Origin: Cantharellus purpuraceus
Lineage: Eukaryota; Basidiomycota; Agaricomycetes; Cantharellales; Hydnaceae
DNA length: 64,000 nt
Assembly (NCBI GenBank): GCA_025174535.1
Contig: JALBUN010000010.1
Location: 62,001 to 126,000, forward strand
Reading direction: 5' to 3'
Shown here piece by piece: positions 10,892 to 22,145 of this stretch. The notes beneath the pieces were generated by a model, which was not told the origin of the DNA, searched no databases, and saw nothing but the letters and a program-made list of their open reading frames with translations. A program made the translations under genes and the position numbers. The stretch's first letter is position 1, and each line of letters begins with the position of its first letter.

Positions 10892-11612
10892 TCTATTGCA
10901 CATGTACTCACCGACCGGCCAGCAGGCAAAACAGAGCGCGTAATCTGGGGTGAATAGATGGACATCGTTACCTGCAGTTCCATTGTCCTCTTTCTTGAAA
11001 CTAATGGTATAACGTGTGTTAAGCAACTTGTAAGATTCGCTCTGTTCTTGAGCTGTTGATCTAACATGTCAGCTATGTCAAACTGCTTACTAACTAGTAT
11101 CGAATGAACTCATTTTTGAGTGAACGCACAATATTATTACCATTTGGTGCGCTTAACATACTTTCAAAGTGCAGATTCATATGATCGCTGTCGCAATGTT
11201 GCATATCTGGTGGCAATATCGAGAGTGACTGATTGGTGGACCTCACGGACATGAACCATTTCAGAGCAAGCTGGCTCACTGGCATGCTAAGGTGACCCTA
11301 TGAAGGCCCTGAACATATTTCAGAGGGTATAGAGGGCGTGTAGGGCGTGTCAACAGTGTTAAAGAAACCACGCTATCAGCGTGCATCGCTTCCTGTGGTT
11401 ATGTTGACCCGGGCATTAGGGCATAATGTGCAGGTTTCCTCACGTGTTCACGGTAGGCTGTCACGTGTAGAATCAAGAAGCAAAGAAAGGAAGTATACTG
11501 GATGTCATTTATATGACATCATATATATTATGATTGTCCAATGTTTCCTAAAAGATGGTCCAAACAAGCAGAGCAAGGGAACGAAATGAGTGTCAAGGAC
11601 GAGTGTCCAATT
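10892..11612. other. Intergenic between lectin copy 2 and the DyP gene 3' end
   Basis: The left about 120 bp belongs to the duplicated unit. The rest has no recognisable gene. Confidence 0.4.
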
Positions 11613-13538
11613 TTACTGTGCAAGTCTGTTAGCGATGGCAGATACAGAGGGAGAAAAGAAGTATTCTCCACCCCGGGATACAACGAAATCAGTAAGTAGA
11701 GTGAAGTCTCGGGTAGAGTTTGTGGGGTCTAGGCCAGACACCGTTCGTTGGCCTCCATGAGCAGCTCCTATGATAGGGTCAAATCCTGGTGTAGGGTCGC
11801 TCTTCCCGAAGAAGAAGCTAACACCAATTTTAAGCAATGGGGAAACAAAATGGAGATGTTAGAAGTACTGACTTGGGGTTGTTCGCCCAGTTCTTTTGGA
11901 TGAACTGGAAGCCTGAGCTAATATCGGACTGGTATGAAACTATGGAGAGGTCAGTTGAGTCCACGAACGTTGTTGAATCAGTGCGCACCGAAAGCAAGGC
12001 CACGCTCAGTGGAGGTCTTATTCGACTGCGCTTCTTGCGGTGAGACTTGAAGGGAACTAGTCATTCAACCATGAATCCCAAAGCAGACTAAACCGTACCT
12101 TCTGGGCCGTAGGGGATACCCGATCTTATAATGTGATTTCGAGTATTGACTGGGTTGAAGTCGGCCCGGGGGGCAGTCTTTCGGGTGTGTGCAGAAAAAG
12201 GGCACTTCGTTTGGTCTGACTTGAGGTCCGCTCCAGGGTGAGCGTACGTAAAGTTGTTGTTGCGATTGGGATCCGCTCCAAGCGCGGGATCATCAAAGAG
12301 TGGGGCAAGATCAACTGGGGCACCCTAACAATACAGCGGGCTGTATCAGACGGGAGCGGAACGACAGATGGTGAATACGTACGCTCTTCCATCGCCCGAT
12401 CATACGCGCTCCAAGAAGTGCAGAGCCTTGCTCTTCTGTAAGCCCGGGTGCTTGAATGGGGTTGTCGACGAGGAACTTGTTGAACTCGGGGACAAGTTGC
12501 TCGAGCTGACGGAAAGTGAGGAATGAGCCATCCTTGGCCCATGTAGGGCGAGTGGTAGTATCTCCATTCTCTCCAAGCAGAATTATCCCAGCCGGGACAA
12601 CGGTTTGTCCAGGAACTGGATTATTAGTAAAACCCTCCACTCCCGGCTGACTGATCCCATCCATATAACCAAAGTCTGTTGGCTCAATACCATTAGCCAA
12701 AAATGAACGCTAGGGTATGAGAAGTGCTTACGTTCATGTCCTTCCTGATCACCTGGACGCGCCGCACCATCCAGACGATACTGCTCAGTCGTGCAAGTGC
12801 GCAACACTGCCTGTATCTTGCTAAGCTCACTATTGATATTTTCCATAGTATCCGAAGCCAGCAAGAACACGCCGTGGATGTTTTTCCCCGTGAAAGGTTT
12901 AACCCAGCCTTCAGTTCCATTGTCACCAAGGGTATTAGCGTCCGCAGCCTGACCAAGGGGAAAGACTGAATCGCCAAGAGACTCCACGACCGAGAGGGCG
13001 TTGAGACCTTGCTGAGAGAATGCAATGTTAACGGCGGTGGTAGGCTGCCTATTGACATCTAGAAGCTGCGTAGTTGTTGTGATGCGTTTATGGATGTCAT
13101 TGGCCAACCGCTTCTTGAACTTAGAAACGTTTGTGATTTGGAAGAAATAGAATAGCTGGGCCTTTTTCTTCATACCCACACTGAGATACAAAAAAAAAAA
13201 TTGATGCGAGGCAATTGAACGACGGATACAGGAGATAGAAATCGAAAAACATACAGAATATCGCCCTGAATGTCGTCGAGGTTCAAGGAGCTCGAACTCG
13301 ACCCCGCATTCCCCGCCTCCACTAGACTGGGTAAGTTTGGTTGCGCGTTTGGGCCTGAGGCAAGTATGGTCAGGACAGACAAAGCACAAAAGTAATCCAA
13401 ACACGCACTATTAAGGATGGATGAAGTCCGCCGAGGCTTCAGCTGTATGTCTCTACCTGGCAAGGCATATGTGACATGGAATGCTAGACAAGCGAACAAT
13501 GTTGTTGAAAAGAGGGTGGAGACGGTGGTAAACCGCAT
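11613..13538 (-). CDS. Dye-decolorizing peroxidase (DyP-type), secreted
   Basis: Haem peroxidase that oxidises dyes, phenols and lignin-like substrates with H2O2. Minus strand, at least six introns. It begins MRFTTVSTLFSTTLFACLAF, a signal peptide, followed by a short propeptide. The mature part starts near LNLDDIQGDIL, the usual fungal DyP entry. The distal haem motif GXXDG is present as GYMDG (within EPTDFGYMDGISQPG). The proximal histidine lies in NPVNTRNHIIRSGIPYGPEG. A late exon reads KTSTERGLAF joined to SYQSDISSGFQFIQKNWANN, and the end is FFSPSVSAIANRLAQ with the stop at 11613. Length is about 500 residues, normal for fungal DyPs. All key residues are present and frames join cleanly. 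The intron near 13190 holds a long A-run (plus strand). Confidence 0.92.
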
Positions 13539-15650
13539 TATGGCGAGAGAGAAGAAAAGAGGCTGCCAAAAACATGGCCACACGCCTTTTTGTACTTGAA
13601 TAGCGGCAGGGTCGGATTACCGCCAAGATCGCGTTAGAGACTTCGTAGGAATCTATAGGAACCAATTGAATCGCTTGCCCTGGCGCATCAAACTTTGTTA
13701 AAGAATGACCAGTTTTCTTCTTATACATAGCTCCATCAACCGCAACGTCCCGTGTATGCAACACAAAGATAGATAGGGATTATCGTCTACAAAATCCTTA
13801 CAGGAAGCAAGTATGTTGAGTATGTTGACAGGCGGAGATCACGTGATTGACTCGAAGCTATTAGTGTGGCTTCTAGGGCAGTGATGTCGATCAGGGTTTC
13901 GGTCAAGATCTAAGCTAAATCAACGCATCTAATTGATAACACTTGCCGAAGAGAACCTCTGTACACCGGAAATAGTGATTGTTGCCGGAAAGTTATCCCA
14001 AGAGGCTTGTTGATAGCTGGAGCATAGAGAGTTTCTTTTAGATGGTTGGTGCCTGCCAAGTTAATGTTTCACGACGCTCTGTCTCCATATCAACTCGAAA
14101 GATATGTGTTCTACAGTATTGGCCAGCGTAGAACATGCATTTTATCAGTTAACCCCGCCGTCTACTTCCGCTGGTCCAAGTCAAAACAATTGTTTCAACA
14201 GTTGCAGCCCCTTGCCTGGACCGCTCGATGTTTCTCCAGTTCACCGCGGGGGCTCGCATAGTTCTTGTGCCTCCCCATACTCCCCTGGTGCGTCAGTGAG
14301 CAGTACCTGAAAGAGAAGAGTGATCCAGACCTGATGAAAGTAAGCCAATACTCGGAATGCTCCAAGGTATTCAGCACTCTTACCGTAGTAGCTAGCAGAG
14401 GACCGCAGCATGGTTTGTAGATCGTGATTTGAAGTAGATATGTATAGCAGGATACAGTCACTTTCGGCGCACTTAGTAATCACAGATTGAAGTCTTGGAT
14501 CACCAAAGTTACATCCAATGATCCCAATTAAGGTCGACATGTTATACCCTTGCATTGTGAGGTGGAGCACCACGGGTAATTGGCTGTTGATGCCCTTGGA
14601 TGACACCGCTGATAGATAGATTGAAAGTGAAGGACTGGAATCGCAGACCCATAGCTGAGCAAGCTGCTATTGGACAACATCCTCACTGTCAAGTAACGCA
14701 ACTGTGAACGAAAACCAACCGAAGAAACACCATTAATTATACCATGCACTCTAACTGACAAAAGCATGCTCGCAAGAGCACGGTCGATAGAAAAGCCAAG
14801 AATACATTAACAATGCGTAGATCTTCCGCAAACAAGTCGGAAATATTACTGGATATGAGTCATGGCAGAAGTCCGAAGAACAGGACAGGCATCTGAGGGG
14901 CAAGAAATCATCGCAGATAAGTGATCCGCATCTCGGGGAACGTCGAGTCCATCATCGAAGCACCGACTAGTTACACGAAGTAGCAGCTAGCTGGCATGAA
15001 AAACGCGCCTTTCAGTGTGAAAATGCGCTTGCTAATGGTGCCGTAATAGCAAATGCACACAGCACGATTCGGGAGAGACGCGGAAATCAGCCGGACACTC
15101 GGTGAAGCCTTCGTGGCTATAACCACTAGGACACATACCATGAAATCATTTGTATCCGGATACACAAGGGAAGAAAACTCTGTAGATTGTTGTGGATTCG
15201 CCGGAATTGCTCAGGGTGATGGTATGCAAAAATCCAGGAGACAGCCGCACTCGGGGGCGTCATCGGATATGACACTCAGATTGCCCGTGAATAGGTACGA
15301 TTGATACGAGGCCAGTCCCTTTTATTGCGGACGCCTTATTTATTTTCAAGTGGGTGCTGCGCTTGTGCGGATCGTATATTGCGCGGTCTTTTTTTGCCCA
15401 TGGAATTATCGCATGGAGCAGTTTGTGTCTGCTCAACGTCTCATAGAGACCAAAGTTATTTGTAGTCCCCAGATGCCATCTGGCTTGGGAATAAAATTGA
15501 TGACGAGCCAGAGCAAGCACGATAATTGGTCAGGGTGTGGTCGAGATGACATATGTGGGTCCCACGGGTCCACGGCAGGAACCAAGAAGCGCCCGTTGCG
15601 TCAGTAGTTACAGTCGTTTCGACATTCATCCGTTTTTCTCTGCAACCATC
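13539..15650. other. 2.1 kb intergenic region, no gene supported
   Basis: Lies between the divergent DyP and transaldolase genes. Open frames on both strands (14104-14310 plus, Ser/Pro-rich; 14241-14606 minus, 121 codons; 14971-15165 minus) show no family likeness, and no convincing splice series could be built. The right end should hold the transaldolase promoter. A short relic or a lineage-specific gene cannot be excluded. Confidence 0.35.
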
Positions 15651-16889
15651 ATGACCACCTCCCTCGACCTTCTCAAACAGTCTGGCACCATCGTTGTATC
15701 CGACTCTGGGGACTTTGAGTGTGAGCACAAGGGATACAAGTAGTTGGCAACGAACTTATCAAATACTGCATAGCTATCGGGGTCTACAAACCCCAAGACG
15801 CGACCACGAACCCCAGGCAGGTCCCACATCTCATAGAATGGACGAGAGACTAACTTCATTTCCAGTTTACTTCTTGCTGCGGCGAATAAGCCGGTCTATG
15901 CACCCCTGGTAAATGCAGCTATTCAGTATGCTAAGCAAAAGGGTGGAGACTTGGAGACGCAGGCGAAGCTTGCCGTTGACCGTTTGGTATGCAACACTGT
16001 ATTGCCTCCATCATAGCATGCCGATGATCCTTGCGTAGCTTGTAGAATTCGGCAAGGAAATTCTCAAGATCATTCCTGGCCGCGTTTCTACTGAAGTGGA
16101 CGCACGTCTATCCTTTGATAAGGAGGGCACGAAGGCCAAGGTGATTCACATACATGCAAAACGGATTTCACATGACGAACTGATTTCCTCCCAGGCCAAG
16201 GAGCTCATTGCGCTGTACGAATCCATTGGTGTGAAGAAAGAGCGTGTCCTGATCAAAATTGCGTCAACATGGGAAGGGATCCAAGCTGCCCGGGAGCTCG
16301 AGCGCGATCATGGCATCCACTGTAATCTCACCCTCCTTTTCGGATTCGCCCAGGCTGTCGCCTGCGCCGAAGCAGGCGTGACTCTCATCTCACCATTTGT
16401 TGGTCGCATCCTCGACTGGTACAAGAAGAACCAGCCTGGAAAGTCGTACGAAGGCGACGAAGACCCTGGTGTGCAATCAGTCAAGAAAATTTTCAACTAC
16501 TACAAGCAGCATGGGTATAAGACCATCGTCATGGGCGCTTCCTTCCGTAACGTAAGGACTTTGTTATTCGTCTGAATGGGGGGTGCTAATGCGCTATATA
16601 GATCGGCGAGATTAAGTCGTTAGCGGGTGTTGACTTTTTGACCATCTCCCCAGCATTACTTGACGAACTCCAGAAGTCAACTGATCCAGTGCCCAAGAAG
16701 CTGGATGCCACCGCCGCCGCCAAAGCTGATCCGATCGCAAAGGTGACCTACGTTGACAATGAACCTGAGTTTCGTTGGGAGCTCCTCCAAGATCAGATGG
16801 CGTTTGACAAGCTGCACGAGGGTATCAAGAAGTTCGCTGATGATGGCGCCACACTCAGAGAGATTCTGAGGAAGAAATTGAGTGCGTAA
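15651..16889 (+). CDS. TAL1: Transaldolase
   Basis: Non-oxidative pentose phosphate pathway enzyme that moves a dihydroxyacetone unit between sedoheptulose-7-phosphate and glyceraldehyde-3-phosphate; cytosolic. Five exons: 15651-15720, 15774-15816, 15866-15986, 16039-16551 and 16602-16889, giving 344 residues. Signatures: [18 protein letters not shown] near the N-terminus (conserved Asp, Thr, Asn), [14 protein letters not shown], and the Schiff-base lysine in [17 protein letters not shown]. Also present are [30 protein letters not shown] and MGASFRN. The C-terminus ends [10 protein letters not shown]. Intron 2 must start with GC rather than GT to keep the frame (see findings). The start at 15651 gives [20 protein letters not shown], matching the family N-terminus. 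Intact. Confidence 0.96.
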
Positions 16890-19737
16890 GAAACATTAGA
16901 GGAGGTGAGAAATCTGGTTGCATGCTGTGGTTATTCATCATTTCTATAGACTTGTACTATGTGGAATAGTATCGATTACGAAGCTTAGTGCGCAACCGAG
17001 TTTGGTTCATTATTCTGGACGGCAGTGTGATCTCCTGTCGTATGCCAACGTTCACAAGAGGGCACTTGTGTCGGTTACAACGATTGAATGCTGTTGCATC
17101 GATTCTCAGCCTGACTCAACGTTGAGGTTTTCGGCACAGATAGGTACACTGGTGGTAATATTCGCATGTGGTAAACCAGAACTGTGTTGCGCAAGAAAAC
17201 TGTAGAGTATTGATACATGAAACCAGTGGCGAATATAGGCATGTCACTGCGCACACACGTAGTATCTGTCCCATTAATTTGATAGAGGAAGTCAACACCC
17301 GGAGACTCTTGAGTGTCTTCGGTGGCAGTGCGTCCATTATATCCGTTATGCTTCCGTGCAACGTCCATGTCCTGCAAACCGCCAGCGACACGTGTGAATT
17401 AGAAGATCTAAGTCCATCCAATAACCTCAGCCGAATATTTGTCATATACGAGATGATCTATGTTTGACCGACGAAAGATTGCCATGGGGCGTTTCCCTGT
17501 GTCAAAATGATCGTAAATCTTATTCGCGAGTGTCAGGGAAGAGTGGAAAGATGGCCTAGCAAGAATTGACACCTGCGCAATTTGAAACTCGTGGGGATTG
17601 AGTTTACATTCCGAGAAAATGAGCCTCAAGGCCACAACCGGCCGCCTTTTCGATGGCACTAAGTACCGGAATCTAAGAGATTGCCAGGACAATACAAAGG
17701 AGTTGAAGCTTGCCATGGAAATTGAGAACCATCCCTTCTGCTGGCCAAGCTTCCTGTGACGCTTGAAGCCCTGGAGTCTCCGGGAACCAACGTTGATCTG
17801 GCACCTACTCTACTGACAACAGTTTCTTTCAACTTCTCTTGCTAAGATAGGAACCTCTTCTGAGATGAAACCCACACCTTGACGAGGGTTGCCAAGCGAG
17901 AAGAACTGCTTCTAGGGCTGGCTTCCATGAGTGGGAATATGTCAGTTGTAGTTGAACGGCTTTAGATAGCAGATAATGCTATCTGAAGCTATTCAATTAC
18001 AACTGGTTCTTGCTCGTCTTCGAAATGAAATCATCACCACTGGTGATCAAGTACTAGTAAAGAGAGCCCGTATGAAGCAAGGATTCCAGGTTCCTTGTAA
18101 ACTCTGCAGTATCTGAAGGCTATCACAACGAAGAAAATAGTGCAGGCAAGGGAGGGCAGTTGGGGCCGAATTACGTGAGTGGTAGTGACTCACACCTTGC
18201 CACTGACGCAAGATGATTGTTGCTTTCGAGTTTCAAATTTAAGATCTGGAAACCATAGGTTAGGATGGTTCGATAGATTGGTGCATTAGTGTACCTGCAA
18301 AATGATGAGTCTACGAGATGACTTGGCAATCTGTGTGAGATTTGTTATTATGGCGTTGAAATACATTATAGTAACTCACTGCTGACGACTGCTGACGTGA
18401 CCACTTGCCCCGTGGACTAAGGGAGCCTGAGTGAGTCAGACAATCAGGGTAGCGTCTCTTCTGGCCGCAAGGCCTCATTGTAAGATGGCCAGTACGAGTG
18501 TGGCGGTTCTCAACTTGAAAGCGGCTTTCAACACGATGTAAGGTGAACGACTTTACCTGGTCCGAAGTCACATCTCGCATGTCCATTCAACCGGACACAA
18601 GCCGGCCGCCTAAGGACAGCGGATACTCTTTGTCGATTTTGGGGAGAGGAGCACTCGGTCGGCGCTACTTGGATTTACAATCCGGTCGGCCTGGATGCCT
18701 CGCTCGCGTGCCGAATAGTGGGGCCGAAGACTCCACCACTAGCCACAAAAAAAATACAAGATAAAGGGAGTGGAGGGTAAAAATCGAGGAAGAATTCCGC
18801 GGCCGAAGGTTCGGGGTGAAGGCAAGAAGGAGATGCTTACACAAGCATTCTCCTCTCTTAGGCAGCGGAGGTTGAGCTTGGTCAGTTCGTGCCTCACTTT
18901 TAGCTCAACTTTGAAGAAAATATGAATGAAACATACTTATTTATTCATCGCTCGGCGAGTCAACCTTCTTTTATTCTTTTTGTCTGCTTTCGTTCTTTTA
19001 TAACCTTAGATAGGAGCATATAAAGTAGAAGAGAAGGAGAAAGAGGACTTCGACTAGGGCCACTCAATTACACTCGAACTTCTTGAGTCTCGTGTGGTCG
19101 CTCTGTTATCAAACTAGCGGTCGTCACACACAACCATCAAGAACTCCCAGCTCACTGTAGTAACCTGCTTACGGTGTTTTGAAATGCATTGCTTTAGAAA
19201 GGGAGAATATAGTGACTGTTGTGGTATTGAGCTATATGATGATCTTGTATATATGCCCCTCAAATTGTACTGCAGGTGTCGGGCGCCTAATGCAATCGAG
19301 GCTGCCTACATAGTTATACAGTCTCGTTTGGTGCCCTTTAAAAAAAACATCACTCGAAAGAGACATGAGTTCCGATTTCCAAACAATGAAGGCCACTTGA
19401 TTCAGTCATAGTTGTCGGCCTCAAGAAAAATCTTATTCTCTAGTTCACAGCTTAAATTTCGAAGGGGGTTCGGATCCAGGCGTTTGAGGACCTGAGCGAC
19501 GGTAACTATCATTTGCGCAGTAAGCGACGTCAACTGCTGGATAGTAGGCACTGCCTCGTCTCCTAATCTAATCTTACCGTGCTGAAAGTCTGTCACTGTA
19601 TCAAGAAGCCATTTCACACGTTATGCACGCTGCGCATCCACACAGCCATTCCGCCACAGATCGGTGCAGGGCAGGGCACATGAATCCTCATATATCTGCC
19701 TCCGTATAACTGCCTGTCAAACCATCCTACGTACGTG
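16890..19737. other. Gene-poor region with unassigned minus-strand open frames
   Basis: No gene could be assembled with confidence. On the minus strand, frames at 17408-17716 and 17116-17445 together look protein-like (for example KTLKSLRVLTSSIKLMG, leucine-rich) and could be an unrecognised or decayed gene. Another minus frame at 19402-19617 (contains DEAVPTIQQLTSLTAQMI and ends in a stop at 19402) could be a last exon. Between 18800 and 19130 the plus strand has a pyrimidine-rich, TATA-containing stretch (ATATAAAG near 19018) that resembles a promoter or an old LTR, without a provable boundary. Confidence 0.3.
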
Positions 19738-21654
19738 ATGTCGTCGGAAGACCGCAATCAAGGAGAAAATCCTTACATTCCTCTTGCATCGGTGTGTTTC
19801 CCAGTTCATATAATGTTGCTTTCCTCACTAAATGAAATGCCAGTTCGAATACAGACAGAGGGAGTATTTTACTGATTTACTTGGACGTAAATGGGAGTGC
19901 GATATTCCAGGACACACCATCTGTGTGCCTACGGAGGATAATCAGCACCACCAACTTTCAGATGAGAACTTCGTTGCGTGGGTTGATGCATTGGTGCGCA
20001 CGTATCAACATGTGCTGAGGGTCGTCTATCCATATCTATATCACTACAGTGCCTCGGGGAAGCCACTACTTCACAACCTCCCGATGGCATCTTGACTTCC
20101 ATATCATCTACTGACGGACTGTCCACATCTGTTGTGCGTGCCGTGTCCATCCCACCATCTCATCGGCGCAACATCAGATCGCCGACGTTGGTTGCCACCT
20201 CATCCATTCGCGAGAGTCTTTCCTCTCATCCATCCTCTGGGGTTGCGGGTCCCGGGTACTACTCTGGTAAAGCGATCAAGTGGTTTGGGAAGAAGTGTAT
20301 CGATGGGATCGAGAATGTCATCATTTTCAAGCGTTGCTGGCAGTATCAATACCGCCTGAAACGATGGGCTTCCCCCAAAGGTGGTGCGGCAGTGGATAAA
20401 CGTGACAAACAATTTTTTGCGATGCTCGGAGATCTGCTTGAACTCTCAAGGTCGGATTCTACAACGCACACTTTGGAATTTTCTAACTGTCCTATCGGCA
20501 GAGATTGCTACTCTGAACGAGTCAAGAAACGTGCTTGTTCAATCGCTGATCGAGCAAACCAATTGGCCCTGAATCCTGCATCAACAATTGACAGAAAGAA
20601 AGCTTTGACATGGAGAATGAACTGTATGTTATGCTTTGTTCCGATGTGAGCCGTATGCTTTGACGGCCATTCCTTGCGTTTTTATTTTTTGTTATTATGA
20701 TTAGCGACTTGACTTATTACTACGGCGCGGAAAGCAGTACAGAACTAGACTGCATATACTACCTCCGTGACACCCTTACGAAGGTTCCGCTGGACCTTCA
20801 AGATACACAAGCTGCAACTGAGGTTATTCGCATCCTAGGATCTGAGCTTCTATATTCGACACAGGCAACCCGATTGATTTGTAGTCAAGGATTCCAACTT
20901 TGCAACGTGCTCTCAGCGATATTATTGTTACGGAAACTCACCATGGACGAGATGCGTGTCATTTATAGCCTGGCCATGCGCCGGCTGGAGTGGTAAGTGA
21001 ATTTAGGCGTCTGTAGTTCTGATGACTGATTCCGTTCACCTTTTAAAGGTATGAAGAAATGTCCAGTATATTTTGCCAACCATGGGAGGTAGCGATCGTT
21101 GGGCTCTGTTCATTGGAACATCCGATGCTTGAAGATATGCTTCGAGGATCATCTGGCATTCCGAGTCTCATCCTAGCCCTGGACATCCTGCTGGACATCG
21201 ACATCCACTCTTTCCCAGCCTCGGAGGACTATTTAACAGCCATGGCTGACGTGCTTGAGGCCCTCCGTTGGTTAGCTCATTACGGGTGGGTTGCAGAAGT
21301 AGCAACTCGGGGCGTTGTCGCGCGACTTGTAGATGTGCTTGTGTAAGTGCCACCATCCTACCTTATTGCATAATTTATTTCTATATAGCTGACCAGAGTA
21401 AAAGGCGGCAAACTGCTACATTTCCCGGACATTACAACGCTTTATCCATATTAGATTATATTTTCGCTCATCGACCGCAGCTGCTTGATGACTTCGTGCA
21501 TTTGGGCGGGGAAACTATTCTTCCTGGAACTGTGTCCTTTATAAAGAGACAGCCACCCCCAAATTCGGAGTATACCAAATACATCACAAGCCAATCCATG
21601 GGATATGTAAACAAGATTCGTCAGCTCATTGAACAAGGACATAGCATCGACTAG
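19738..21654 (+). CDS. Uncharacterised multi-exon protein, predicted helical
   Basis: Not recognised. The start at 19738 gives MSSEDRNQGENPYIPLAS, joined in phase 0 to FEYRQREYFTDLLGRKWECD and then, through a further intron, to CLGEATTSQPPDG. A Ser-rich linker follows (near 20095-20230), then a helical domain with KAIKWFGKKCIDGIENV. Later exons include STELDCIYYLRDTL, LTMDEMRVIYSLAMRRLEW joined to YEEMSSIFCQPWEVAIVGLC, and EDYLTAMADVLEALRWLAHY. The last exon ends YVNKIRQLIEQGHSID with the stop at 21654. The intron near 20633-20700 needs a weak GTTATG donor to keep the frame. The total is roughly 500 residues, without signal peptide or obvious membrane helix. The leucine-rich helical C-terminal half suggests an armadillo-like fold, which is only a guess. 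Confidence 0.55.
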
Positions 21655-22145
21655 CTAGTAACGGCACACGATGTTATGACACACGATCCCAATATAAGTA
21701 GTCATCTGCGCAGCATAAATAGTACGACAAAGTGGGCCGGAGGTCCAGTGATGGTTCACTTGGGTATTTCAGGAATCATAGACTAGTACAAGGGGTAATC
21801 GTAACCGTTAGCGGCGCCTTTTTAATAACATTTGGTGATGGCGGCCGTTTGAGTGTATGGTATGCGTTTCTGAGTTTAGAAAAATCAAAGATCTGAAGAC
21901 CAATGGCATCCAGACTCATGGTGGTGTATACCTTATGAAATTCGATGGTGATGATCTTGGCCTGCCAGGTCGACACAAATAGAGAGAATCGGTAAGAAGC
22001 CGTGAGGTCCAGGAACGGGCGCTGGAATAAACAGCAGAGACGAATCATAGGTTATGAGGATGGGACAAAGTCAGACGCTACCCAGTCAATTAAGGTGAGC
22101 CAATGTCCGCATACTTCAAAAGGAATTTACCTTGGTATCCTTATC
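21655..22145. other. Convergent intergenic spacer
   Basis: Separates the 3' ends of the unrecognised gene (plus) and the receptor gene (minus). No gene seen. Confidence 0.4.

Noticed and set aside
11770..11790. tRNA B-box-like GGTCAAATCC
   Set aside because: Lies in the coding sequence of the DyP peroxidase last exon and has no matching A box or cloverleaf.
14241..14606. 121-codon minus-strand open frame between DyP and transaldolase
   Set aside because: No recognisable motif, no splice partners, and overlapping frames on the other strand are equally long.
18536..19126. Possible solo LTR (TGTAAGG..GTCACA)
   Set aside because: The best flanks (CACGA / CACAA) do not match fully and no internal LTR features are convincing.
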